Part shown: one piece after another, positions 1-8,785 of the stretch
Layout of the letters: each line of letters starts with the position of its first letter
Numbering within the stretch: the first letter of the stretch is position 1
DNA from: DASQMT01 sp963835735
Lineage (GTDB): Bacteria > Actinomycetota > Thermoleophilia > Solirubrobacterales > Solirubrobacteraceae
Length of the DNA stretch: 64,000 nt
Reading direction: 5' to 3'
Assembly (NCBI GenBank): GCA_963835735.1
Contig: CAWIGP010000003.1
Span: forward strand, 395,096 to 459,095
Position numbers and translations under genes: made by a program
The notes under the pieces: generated by a model
What the model saw: the letters and a program-made list of their open reading frames with translations, nothing else
Told to the model about the DNA's origin: nothing
Databases searched by the model: none

Positions 1-773
1 CGAGCTCCTCGTGGCTCTTGGCCGACGCGTTCGCGCGCAGGCCCGCGATCCGTTCGCGCCACGCGCCACCCTCGGCGACGACCGCCGCGAAGTGCGACGG
101 GTGCGCGCAGTTGACCATGTAGTAAGCGGGGGAGGAGAGCGTCTCCGCGTCGACCTGCTCGATCGCCTCGCCGAGCGCTTGCCCGCTCGGCAGCCTGCCG
201 TCGGTCTCGACCGTGAACGAGATCGCCGCCGGGACACCGGCGCGCGCCGCCGCGCGCGCGACGCCGATCGCCTCGCCGGCGTAGGTCATCGTGACCGCGG
301 CGATGAGGTCGGCGCCGGCGAGCGAAGCGGCCTGGTCGGCGTGGTAGGACTCCGCCTCGGCCGCGGACATCAGCGTGTCCGCCTGGTAGCCGTCGCCACG
401 CGGGCCGATCACGCCGCTGACGAGGATCGGCTGCGGCGTGGCGCCCGCGCCGGCCCGCAGCTCCTGCGCGAACGCGACCGCGTCGCGGTTGATGCGGTCG
501 AGCTCGGCCGCGTCGTAGCCGAGCTGCGCGCCCCAGTCACGGTTCGCCCGCCACGTCGACGGTGTCGAGCAGGAAGCCCGCGTCGCGCTCCGCGAGCCGC
601 GGCGAGGAACGGCGCGAAGTACTCGCTGCAGGACCGCGCGGCCCTCCGGGTCGTCGAGCAGCGGGAACGCGGCGAACGCCGGCAGCTCGAGTCCCGTGAT
701 GGAAGATCAGCGCGGTCTCCAGGCCGCCGTCCGTGAGGAAGACGCGGTCGCGCTCGAGTTGGGGAAGGCTCAT
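1..773 (-). CDS. homocysteine S-methyltransferase-like protein, 3' end outside window, frameshifted
   Basis: Methyltransferase of the homocysteine S-methyltransferase family, which moves a methyl group to homocysteine using zinc bound by cysteines. The N-terminus reads LTDGGLETALIFHHG, typical of the family, and VNCAHPSHF near position 110 is the first zinc-Cys region. The C-terminal GGCC-type cysteines would lie beyond the window start. The frame changes at least twice between about 540 and 700: the conserved stretches FLLDTV, RDWGAQLGYDAAELD and YFAPFLAAAR sit in different frames. The ATG overlaps the stop of the upstream copper ATPase as ATGA, so it looks co-transcribed. Family is clear; substrate is not. 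Confidence 0.72.
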
Positions 774-3036
774 GCCTCCGAGACGCTATCCGCATCGGGC
801 GCATTCCCGGGACGGAAACGCCGCAGCCGCAGCGCGTTGGCGACCACGCGAGACGCTCGAGAGCGCCATCGCGAGCCCGGCGAGCAGCGGGCTGAGCAGC
901 CCGGCGGCGGCCAGCGGGAGCGCCGCGACGTTGTAGCCGAACGCCCAAGCCAGGTTCTGCCTGATCGTGCGCAGCGTGGCGCGCGAGAGCCGGATCGCGT
1001 CCGGCGCGCCGCGCAGGTCGCCGGACACGAGCGTGAGGTCCGACGCCTCGATCGCGACGTCGGTCCCGGTGCCGATCGCCAGCCCGAGGTCGGCCTGGGC
1101 GAGCGCCGGCGCGTCGTTGACGCCGTCGCCGGCCATCGCCACGACCCGGCCCTCGGACTGCAGCCGGCGCACGACGTCCGCCTTGTCGCCGGGCAGCACC
1201 TCGGCGAAGACGTCGTCGATCCCGACCTCGGCCGCCACCGCCCGCGCGGTGCTCTGCGTTGTCGCCGGTCAGCAGCATCGGGCGCAGCCCGAGCGCCTTC
1301 AGCGAAGCGACCGCGGCGGCCGACGTCGGCTTGACGCTGTCGGCGACGACGAGCACGCCGCGCGCCGCGGCCGTCCCAGGCCGCGAGCGACCGCGGTACG
1401 CCCGAGCGCCTCGCGCGCCGGCGAGCGCGGTCGCCAGGTCGGCGGAGATCGCGACGCCGCGCTCGGCCATCAGCGCCGGGCGGCCGACGAGCACCGCGCG
1501 GCCGCCGACACGGCCTTCGGCGCCGAGGCCGGCATGGCTGACGAAGCCATCGACGAGCTCCGCGCGGCGTTCGGCGCGCGGGCCGGCGAAGGCATCGACG
1601 GGGCGGCCGCGGCGATCGCCTGCGCGACCGGGTGCTCCGACGCAGCCTCGACCGCGGCGGCGACCGCGAGCACCTCGTCGCGCGCCTCGCCCGGCGCCGG
1701 CACCAGTTCGACGAGCTTCATCCGCCCGGTCGTCACCGTGCCGGTCTTGTCGAGCACGATCGTGTCGGCGCGGCGCGTCGACTCCAGCACCTCAGGCCCC
1801 TTGATCAGCAGCCCGAGCTGGGCGCCGCGCCCGGTGCCGACGAGCAGCGCGGTCGGGGTCGCGAGCCCGAGCGCGCACGGGCACGCCACGATCAGCACGG
1901 CGACCGCGGCGCTGAACGCGAACGTCGCGCCCTCGCCGGCGCCGAGCCAGAAGCCGAGCGTCGCGACCGCGAGCCCGATCACGACCGGCACGAACACGCC
2001 CGAGACGCGGTCGGCGAGTCGCTGCACGGGCGCCTTGCCGGACTGCGCGTCCGAGACGAGCCGGGCGATCTGGGCGATCGCGGTGTCCGCGCCGACGCGC
2101 GTCGCGCGGACGACCAGGCGCCCGCCGGCGTTGACGGTCGCGCCGGCGATCTCGTCGCCCGGCTGCTTCTCGACCGGCATCGACTCGCCGGTCAGCAACG
2201 ACTCGTCGACGGCCGACACGCCGTGCTCGACCACGCCGTCGGTGGCGACCTTCTCGCCCGGCCGCACCACGAAGCGGTCGCCGACCGCGAGCTGCTCGAT
2301 CGGCACGCGCCGCTCCGCGCCGTCGGCGTCGAGCACTGCGACGTCGCGCGCGCCGAGCTCGAGCAGCGCGGTCAGGGCGGCACCGGCGCGCCGCTTGGCG
2401 CGCGCCTCGAAGTACCGCCCGGCGAGCATGAACACGGTCACGGCGGAGGCGACCTCCAGGTAGAGCTCGTGCGTGCCGCCGGCGCTGTCCGGGATCAGGT
2501 CGAAGGGCATGCGCAGCCCGGGATCGCCGGCGTCGCCGAGGAACAGCGCGTAGAGCGACCAGCCGAACGCGGCCAGCACGCCGACCGAGACCAGCGTGTC
2601 CATCGTCGCCGTCGCGTGGCGGAGGTTCAGCCATGCGGCGCGGTGGAACGGCCACGCGCCCCAGACGACGACCGGCGCGGCGAGCGTCAGCGACAGCCAC
2701 TGCCAGTTGTCGAACTGCAGCGGCGGGATCATCGACAGCACGAGCACCGGCAGCGTGAGTGCGATCGAGACGACGAGGCGCTGCCGCAGCGGCGCGGTCG
2801 GGTCCTCGTCCTTCGCCGTCCCCGGCAGTGTGGCCCGGTAGCCGGCGGCCTCGACCGCCGACACGAGCTGCTCCGGCGCGACCGTACCCGGGTCGAACGA
2901 GACCGTCGCGCGCTCGGTGGCGTAGTTGACCGACGCGCTCGACGCCCTCGAGCTTGTTGAGCCTGCGCTCGATCCGGTTCGCGCACGAAGCGCACGTCAT
3001 GCCGTCGATCGGCAGCTCCAGGTGCTCGGCGCTCAT
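770..3036 (-). CDS. copA: copper-translocating P1B-type ATPase, frameshifted
   Basis: Membrane copper exporter driven by ATP. In order it shows an N-terminal heavy-metal-associated domain (GMTCASC), several membrane helices, the actuator motif LLTGES, the membrane metal site VACPCALGLATPTA, the phosphorylation motif DKTGTVTTG, the HP locus SEHPVAQAI and the hinge GDGVNDAPAL. CPC makes it a Cu(I)-type pump. The frame breaks near 2940, 1600, 1400, 1255 and 856, and conserved sequence resumes after each break. Restoring the frame gives a stop that overlaps the methyltransferase start (ATGA). The start ATG overlaps the upstream gene's stop. Multiple indels are likelier than decay because all catalytic motifs survive. 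Confidence 0.88.
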
Positions 3037-3956
3037 CGCGCGACCACCGTGAACGCGGCCGTGCGGACGCGGCCCTCGTGCTTGAACTGGAGGAACAGGC
3101 GATAGCGGCCGGCGCTCGGGAACGTCGCCGCGAACGCCACCGCGTCGCCCTCGGGGTGCACGTGCAGGAACGCGAGGTCGCCCTCGCGCAGCGCGACCAG
3201 GTGGCCGCCCGCGCCGAGGTAGGGCTGAGTCCGGACGGGCTGCGCCGCCGCGGGTGATCTCGAAGCGCAGCTCGGTCTCGGCGCCGGCGCGGACCGCGCC
3301 GGAGTCCAGGCGCACGTCGTAGCCGCCGTCGCCGGTCGCGGTCGCCGCGGGCGCCGGCAGCGGGGCCAGCTCGGCCGGCCCGTCGACGCGCAGGTCGGAC
3401 GCGAGCGTGTGCGCCTCGCCGTCGCGCGTGAAGTCCGCGAACACGCGGTAGGAGCCCGCTTCGGGCAGCGTCACGGGCGTCGACCAGCGGCCGTCCGCGT
3501 CCTGCTTCGGGTGTAGATGCTGGAAGCCGGCGAGGTCGCGCCGCACGACGATCAGGTGCATGCGCCGCTCATGCGCCACGTCGAAGTCGCGCACCGGCGC
3601 GCCGGACGCGTCGACGATCGCGAAGCGCAGCGCCTCGCGCCGGCCGCGGCGCAGCTCGGGGTCGGCGACGACGAGGCGCAGTCCGTCGTCGGCGACCGCG
3701 AGGCCGCGCACCGGCGCCGCCGCGCCGGCGTGGCCGGCCGACGAGTCGCCGGCGTCGGCGCTCTCGTGGCCGCCGGACGAGGCGCCTGCGTCGGCGCTCT
3801 CGTGGCCGTCGGACGAGGCGCCTGCGTCGGCGCCCTCGTGGCCGCCCGACGAGGCGCGCTCGGCGCCGGGTCGATCGCACCGCCCGCCAGCGCCGCGGCG
3901 ACGAACACGAGCGAGAGCAGCGCGGCGAAGCCCGCGATCTTGGCCGGCGCGCTCAA
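3033..3956 (-). CDS. secreted protein with His-rich repeats in copper operon, frameshifted
   Basis: Exported protein of unknown function between copZ and the copper ATPase. It starts with TTG overlapping the copZ stop and has a hydrophobic signal segment (about residues 7-26). Then come three imperfect 11-residue repeats of the form GHESADAGASS (about 3745-3860), which place one His per repeat. After that are conserved beta-rich segments containing VVRRDLAGFQHLHP and FADFTRDGEAHT, and a second His-rich stretch around LHVHPEGDAVAF. Frameshifts lie near 3875 and 3240. The context suggests periplasmic or extracytoplasmic copper binding. That role is inferred; no catalytic motif was recognised. 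Confidence 0.66.
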
Positions 3957-4156
3957 AGCGCCACCCGGTAGCCGGCCTCGGCGACCGCCCCGCGCACCGC
4001 CGCGTCGGAGAAGCCGTCGCCGGACACGGTGACGCGTCCGGACGCCAGCTCCGCGGACACTCCGCGGACGCCGCCGATCGTGCAGATCTCCTCTTCGACC
4101 GACCGCACGCAGTGATCGCAGGTCATGCCGGTCACGGTGTATGTGCGCTGGTCCAT
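3953..4156 (-). CDS. copZ: copper chaperone, heavy-metal-associated domain
   Basis: Small cytosolic copper carrier of 67 residues, made of a single HMA ferredoxin-like domain. The metal-binding motif GMTCDHC is at residues 9-15 and the domain closes with AEAGYRVAL. Full length matches the CopZ family. It is the first gene of the copper operon, with its stop overlapping the TTG start of the next gene, and it lies directly behind the CsoR-type operator. It would pass Cu(I) to the downstream ATPase. Confidence 0.9.
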   Translation of the reverse strand: MDQRTYTVTGMTCDHCVRSVEEEICTIGGVRGVSAELASGRVTVSGDGFSDAAVRGAVAEAGYRVAL

Positions 4157-4172
4157 GAGCGGGAGCGTATCA

Positions 4173-4187
4173 TACCCCCAGGGGGTA
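4173..4187. promoter_or_regulatory. CsoR-type copper operator
   Basis: TACCCCCAGGGGGTA is a perfect 7-bp inverted repeat around a central A. It lies between divergent copZ and the acyl-CoA dehydrogenase, 17 bp upstream of the copZ ATG. The form TACCCC-n-GGGGTA is the known CsoR/RcnR-type operator class. A copper-responsive repressor is therefore expected, but no csoR gene is in this window. Confidence 0.8.
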
Positions 4188-4209
4188 CTACTACAAGTAC
4201 CGTGCGCGA

Positions 4210-5349
4210 ATGGACCTGACCTTCTCGGAGCGCGAGACGGCGTTCCGCGACGAGCTGCGCGCCTGGTTCGCCGCGAACGACCCGGGTCCGGAGCCGCAAG
4301 GCGACGAGCGCGCGCACTACGCGTGGCGGCGAGACTTCCAGCGGCGCCTGCACGCGGGCGGCTGGGCGGCGCCGCACTGGCCGGTCGAGTACGGCGGCCG
4401 CGGCGCGACGCTGATGGAGTCGGCGATCTTCTTCGAGGAGCTCGGCCGCGCCCGCGCGCCGCTCCCGGCCAACGTGCTCGGCCTGCTGCTCGGCGGCCCG
4501 ACGCTGATGGCGTGGGGCACCGAGGAGCAGAAGGACCGCTTCCTCGGCCCGATCCTGTCGGCCGAGGAGATCTGGTGCCAGGGCTTCTCCGAGCCCGAGG
4601 CGGGCTCGGACCTCGCGGCGCTCAAGACGCGCGCGGTGGCGAACGGCGACGGCTGGCTCGTCACCGGCCAGAAGGTCTGGACCAGCGGCGCGCAGCACTC
4701 GAAGTGGTGCATGCTGGTCGCGCGCACCGACCCCGACGTGCCGAAGCACAAGGGCCTGACCTACTTCCTCATGGACATGGAGCAGCCCGAGGTCCAGGTC
4801 CGCCCGCTGCGCCAGATCACCGGCGAGTCGGAGTTCAACGAGCTGTTCATCGAGGGCGCGCGGATCGCGGACGAGAACGTGATCGGCGGCGTCGGCAACG
4901 GCTGGAAGGTCGCCCTGACGACGCTGATGAACGAGCGCGCCGGGCTCGCGTTCTTCCTCCAGGTCGGGCTGCGACGGCTGCTCGACGACCTGATCGCCGA
5001 GGCGGCCGCGCGCGGCCTGCTCGACGACGACGTCGTGGCAGACCGCCTGGGCGCGCTGCACGTCAAGGCGGAGCTCCTGCGGCTCACGTCGTATCGCGGG
5101 TTGTCCGCGATCGAGCAGTACGGCCAGCCCGGGCCGGAGGGGTCGCTGACGAAGTGGATGTGGTCGGACGCCAATCAGGAGCTGACCGAGCTCGCCGCCG
5201 ACCTGCTCGGGACCGACGCGCTGCGCTCCGGCTCGCGCTGGGGCTACGAGCTGCTGCGCGCCCGCGGCAACTCGATCGAGGGCGGGACGACCGAGATCCT
5301 GAAGAACATCGTCGCCGAGCGCGTGCTCGGGCTGCCGCGGGCGCGCTGA
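4210..5349 (+). CDS. acyl-CoA dehydrogenase, first of an adjacent pair
   Basis: Flavoprotein that oxidises acyl-CoA to enoyl-CoA (379 residues, normal length). It has the N-terminal helical domain, the beta-domain FAD segment WCQGFSEPEAGSDLAA and QKVWTSGA, and the C-terminal helical domain ending in ARGNSIEGGTTEILKNIVAERVLGLPR. The second dehydrogenase follows with TGATG overlap. Adjacent unequal dehydrogenase genes are typical of the actinobacterial FadE heteromeric enzymes that act on bulky CoA esters such as sterol side chains. That substrate class is only inference. Confidence 0.88.
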   Translation: MDLTFSERETAFRDELRAWFAANDPGPEPQGDERAHYAWRRDFQRRLHAGGWAAPHWPVEYGGRGATLMESAIFFEELGRARAPLPANVLGLLLGGPTLMAWGTEEQKDRFLGPILSAEEIWCQGFSEPEAGSDLAALKTRAVANGDGWLVTGQKVWTSGAQHSKWCMLVARTDPDVPKHKGLTYFLMDMEQPEVQVRPLRQITGESEFNELFIEGARIADENVIGGVGNGWKVALTTLMNERAGLAFFLQVGLRRLLDDLIAEAAARGLLDDDVVADRLGALHVKAELLRLTSYRGLSAIEQYGQPGPEGSLTKWMWSDANQELTELAADLLGTDALRSGSRWGYELLRARGNSIEGGTTEILKNIVAERVLGLPRAR

Positions 5350-6344
5350 TGAACTTCGGCTTCAGCGAGGACCAGCGCACGATCAAGGCGACCGCGCGCG
5401 AGCTGCTCGGCGACCCGCTCGCCGTTCGAGCGCGTGCGTGAGGCGGCCGAGGCGCGGCGCTACGACGACGAGCTGTGGCGCGAGCTGTGCGAGCTGGGCT
5501 GGCCGGGGATCGCGGTGGCGGAGGAGCACGGCGGCCAGGGCCTCGGCGCGGTCGAGCTGGCCGTGCTGCTCGAGGAGCTCGGCTACGCGGTCGCCGCGAC
5601 GCCGCTGCTCGGCAGCGCGCTCGCCGCGCTCGCGATCCAGCACGCCGGCGGCGACGAGCAGCGCGCGCGCTGGCTGCCGGCGCTCGCGGCGGGCGAGGCG
5701 ACCGGCGCGTTCGGCCGCGCCGGAGCTGGTGGTGGGCGGGGAGGACGCGGCGGTGATCGTGCTCGTCGAGGAGGGTGTCGCGCGCCTCCTCACACGTGAG
5801 CGACGCCGACGTCGAGCCGCTCGACGCGATCGATCCGACCCGGCGTTACGCGCGCGTCCGCGGTGCGGGCGAGCCGCTCGGGGACGACGCCGGCGCGGTG
5901 CTCGACCGCGCCGCCGGCGCCGTGGCGGCCGAGCTCGTCGGCGTCTGCCAGCGCGCGCTCGACATGACGCTCGAGTACGTCAAGGAGCGCAGGCAGTTCG
6001 GCGTGCCGGTCGGCGCGTTCCAGGCCGTCGGGCACCGCTGCGCGCAGATGCTGCTGCACACCGAGGGCGCGCGCTCGGCCGCCTACTTCGCCGCCTGGGC
6101 GGCGGACGCGGCGCCCGCGCGGCTCGCCGAGGCGGCCGGGCTCGCCCGCGTCGCGGCGGGCGAGGCCGGGCGCGAGGTGACCGCGTCGGCGATCCAGGCG
6201 CACGGCGGGATCGGCTTCACCTGGGAGGCGGACGTGCACTGGCTCTACAAGCGCGCGCAACTCGACGCCGCGCTGCTCGGCGGCGCGTCGGCGGCGCGGA
6301 TCGCGCTGGCGCGCCGCGCCGCCGCCGCGGCGACGCACGCTTAG
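5349..6344 (+). CDS. acyl-CoA dehydrogenase, second of the pair, frameshifted
   Basis: Second dehydrogenase-like subunit of about 330 residues. It begins MNFGFSEDQRTIKATARELL, which is characteristic of the family. The frame shifts near 5425 and again near 5725, after GEATGAFGRA. The C-terminal part carries ALDMTLEYVKERRQFGVPVG and ASAIQAHGGIGFTWEADVHW, conserved in the C-terminal domain. The start overlaps the previous stop. Smaller length and pairing fit a partner subunit of a heteromeric enzyme. The breaks look like single-base indels. Confidence 0.74.
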
Positions 6345-6396
6345 CCCGCAGGCAGGGCTTGTGCCCGCCGCCGCGCCGAATACGTTTCGCGGCACG

Positions 6397-7020
6397 ATGA
6401 CCGTCGTCACCCTCTCCGCCCCGTACGGCGCGGGCGGCAGCGAGGTCGGGCCGGAGGTCGCCGAGCGGCTCGGCGTCGAGTTCCTCGATCGCGCGATCCC
6501 GACCGGCGTGGCCGAGCGGCTGGCCGTCCCGCTGCGCGAGGCGGTCGAGCGCGACGAGGCGATCGGCGGCTGGTTCGCGCGGGCGCTGCTGTCGTTCGGG
6601 CAGGTCGGGCCGGTGCTGGCCGGCGCGGCGCCGCCGCCGGGCGCGATGCTGAACCCGGACGCGTTCTGCCAGGCGACCGAGCAGGTGCTGCGCGAGCGGG
6701 CGGCGGGCGAGGGCGCCGTGATCCTGGGCCGCGCCGGCGCGGTCGTCCTGCGCGACCATCCGGACGCGCTGCACGTGCGGCTGACGGGTCCGCGCGATGC
6801 GCTGATCGAGCAGGGGATGCTGCTGGAGGGCGTCGACCGAGCGACCGCCGAACGCCACGCGGACGAGACCGACCGCGCGCGCGAGACCTACGTGCGCCAC
6901 TTCTACCGCGTCGACGCGCGCGACGCCAAGCACTACCACCTGGTGATCGACTCGACGGCGATCCCGCTGAGCGCGTGCACGGATCTCATCGTCGACGCAG
7001 CCCGGGCGCGGAGCGGCTAG
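6397..7020 (+). CDS. cytidylate kinase-like family protein
   Basis: Soluble P-loop NTPase resembling the cytidylate kinase-like family (207 residues). The N-terminus SAPYGAGGSEVGPEVAERLG is the degenerate glycine-rich loop usual for this family, followed by VEFLDRAIP. A mid-protein segment VILGRAGAVVLRDHPDALHV and a C-terminal YHLVIDSTAIPL also match. I chose ATG 6397 because upstream codons from GTG 6361 look non-coding. True nucleotide kinase activity is unproven for this family. It ends tail to tail with the DMT transporter, overlapping by a few bases. Confidence 0.78.
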   Translation: MTVVTLSAPYGAGGSEVGPEVAERLGVEFLDRAIPTGVAERLAVPLREAVERDEAIGGWFARALLSFGQVGPVLAGAAPPPGAMLNPDAFCQATEQVLRERAAGEGAVILGRAGAVVLRDHPDALHVRLTGPRDALIEQGMLLEGVDRATAERHADETDRARETYVRHFYRVDARDAKHYHLVIDSTAIPLSACTDLIVDAARARSG

Positions 7021-7904
7021 GCGGGCGCCGCAGCGCGCACCGGCGGCGGCGTCATCGCGGCCGCGCCGATGACGAGCGCGAACGCGGCGATCCGCACCGC
7101 CAGCGCCAGCGGCTCCTCCGGCAGCGGCTCGCCGAACACGGCCGGGCCGGCGGCGATCGTCAGCGCGTTCGCCGTCGTGCTCGTCAGCGCGATCACCGGC
7201 ACGACCGGGCCGATCTGCAGCGAGCGCGCCGACACGAGCAGCCCGATCAGCGAGAGCACCAGGATCACGAGCGCGAACGGATGCACCAGCACCGCGGCGC
7301 CGAGCTCGCCGGTCTTGCCGCTCAGCGCCTTGATCGTCACGTCCGAGCCCGCCCACAGCAGGCCGGCAGAGACCGCGAGCGCCAGCCCGCCGGCTGGGCG
7401 CAGCGCGACGAGCCCGAGCCCGGCCACGCTCACCAGCCCCACGTAGAGCCCGAGCTGCCACGCGCCGTAATCGGCATGCGCGGAGTCGCCCGTTCCCTCC
7501 AGCGTCGCGGCCAGGAACGCCAGCCCGGCGGCCATCAGCGCGACACCGATCCACTCCCGCCGGCTCACCTCGTGGCCGAACACGCGGTCGGCGAGCACGG
7601 TCACGAGCACGAGGCCGCCCGCGATCACCGACTGCACGAGCGAGATCGGCGCGAGCGCGAGCGCCGCCACGTGGAAGCCCCACGACGTCGTCGCCACGAC
7701 GCAGCCGAGCGTGTAGATCGGCGAGCGGAACAGCGCGACCGTGCTGGCCACCGGCCGGCGCCACTCGACGGGCGCCGCGGCGACCGCGCCACGGTGCTTG
7801 AGCAGGAATCCGAGCACCGACATCAGCGCGGTGACGAACGCCATCAGCGAGGCCCAGCTGGACGGATAGGGGCAAGGCCGGGAAGCGTACGAGGCTAGGC
7901 TCAT
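7017..7904 (-). CDS. DMT-superfamily transporter
   Basis: Integral membrane protein of 295 residues with about nine or ten hydrophobic helices in two similar halves, as in drug/metabolite (EamA/NIPA-like) transporters. Segments such as SLVQSVIAGGLVLVTVLADR and the repeat-like ALTSTTANALTIAAGPAVFG support this. The substrate cannot be read. The assigned start lies only 5 bp from the divergent GDSL hydrolase start, which leaves no promoter room, so a start further inside the gene, such as the Met about 20 codons in, is possible. Confidence 0.78.
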   Translation of the reverse strand: MSLASYASRPCPYPSSWASLMAFVTALMSVLGFLLKHRGAVAAAPVEWRRPVASTVALFRSPIYTLGCVVATTSWGFHVAALALAPISLVQSVIAGGLVLVTVLADRVFGHEVSRREWIGVALMAAGLAFLAATLEGTGDSAHADYGAWQLGLYVGLVSVAGLGLVALRPAGGLALAVSAGLLWAGSDVTIKALSGKTGELGAAVLVHPFALVILVLSLIGLLVSARSLQIGPVVPVIALTSTTANALTIAAGPAVFGEPLPEEPLALAVRIAAFALVIGAAAMTPPPVRAAAPA

Positions 7905-7909
7905 CCGCC

Positions 7910-8785
7910 ATGAATCGCTCCTGGACCATCGTTTTCGCCCTCGTCGCTGCGCTGGCGCTGCCGGCCGCCGCGCACGCCGCGAAGCCCAAGCAGCAGTACT
8001 ACGTGTCGCTCGGCGACTCCTACGCCACCGGCTTCCAGCCGACCGCTCCCGGCATGGGCGCCAACACGCGCAACGGCTTCGCCTATCAGGTGCCGAAGCT
8101 CGCCAAGGCGCGCGGCTACCGCTACAAGCTCGTCAACTTCGGCTGTGGGGGAGAGACGACCGTCTCGCTGCTCGAGCGCAAGGAGAAGTGCAGCCTGGCC
8201 GTGCCCGGTGGCGTGGACTACACCGGCCGCACGCAGATCGCCGCCGCAGAGCGCTTCCTCCGCGCCCACCGCGGCAAGGTGGGGCTGATCACGGTGTCGA
8301 TCGGCGGCAACGACGTCACCATGTGCGCGCGCCAGGCGGACCCGATCCCGTGCGTCGTCGCGGCGGTCCAGGCGATCAACAAGAACGTCACCAGGATCGC
8401 GCAGCGGCTGCGCGAGGCGGCGGGCCGGAAGGTCCGGATCGTCGGCATCACGTACCCCGACGTGATCCTCGGACAGTGGATCGGCGAGAACGCGAACCAG
8501 CAGCTCGCGCGACTCTCGGTGACCGCGTTCAGGGACTTGATCAACCCAGCGCTGGCGAAGGCCTACTCGAAGGTGGGCGGCAGGCTCGTCGACGTGACCG
8601 CCGCGTCGCGGGCCTACGGCTCGCTCGACGAGCTGGTGACGCTCCCCTCGGGCACGCAGGTCCCGAAGCCGGTCGCCGAGGTCTGCCGGCTCACGTACTA
8701 CTGCGAGTTCCGCGACATCCATGCGCGCACGAGCGGCTACCGGCTGATCGCCGAGCTCGTCGTCAAGTCCCTGCCCCGGCGATGA
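7910..8785 (+). CDS. secreted SGNH/GDSL hydrolase
   Basis: Exported esterase/lipase-type hydrolase of 291 residues. A signal peptide (about residues 1-23, ending AHAA) precedes the SGNH blocks: block I VSLGDSYATG with the nucleophile Ser, block II FGCGGETT, block III SIGGNDV, and block V DIHARTSGY with the catalytic Asp-His pair. Six or more cysteines suggest disulfides, as in the actinobacterial extracellular lipase group. The stop overlaps the next gene as ATGA. Its natural ester substrate is unknown. Confidence 0.86.
   Translation: MNRSWTIVFALVAALALPAAAHAAKPKQQYYVSLGDSYATGFQPTAPGMGANTRNGFAYQVPKLAKARGYRYKLVNFGCGGETTVSLLERKEKCSLAVPGGVDYTGRTQIAAAERFLRAHRGKVGLITVSIGGNDVTMCARQADPIPCVVAAVQAINKNVTRIAQRLREAAGRKVRIVGITYPDVILGQWIGENANQQLARLSVTAFRDLINPALAKAYSKVGGRLVDVTAASRAYGSLDELVTLPSGTQVPKPVAEVCRLTYYCEFRDIHARTSGYRLIAELVVKSLPRR

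Noticed and set aside
11..736. Long open frames opposite the methyltransferase and copper genes
   Set aside because: Arg-rich, low-complexity translations with no family features. They are shadows caused by high GC at third positions.
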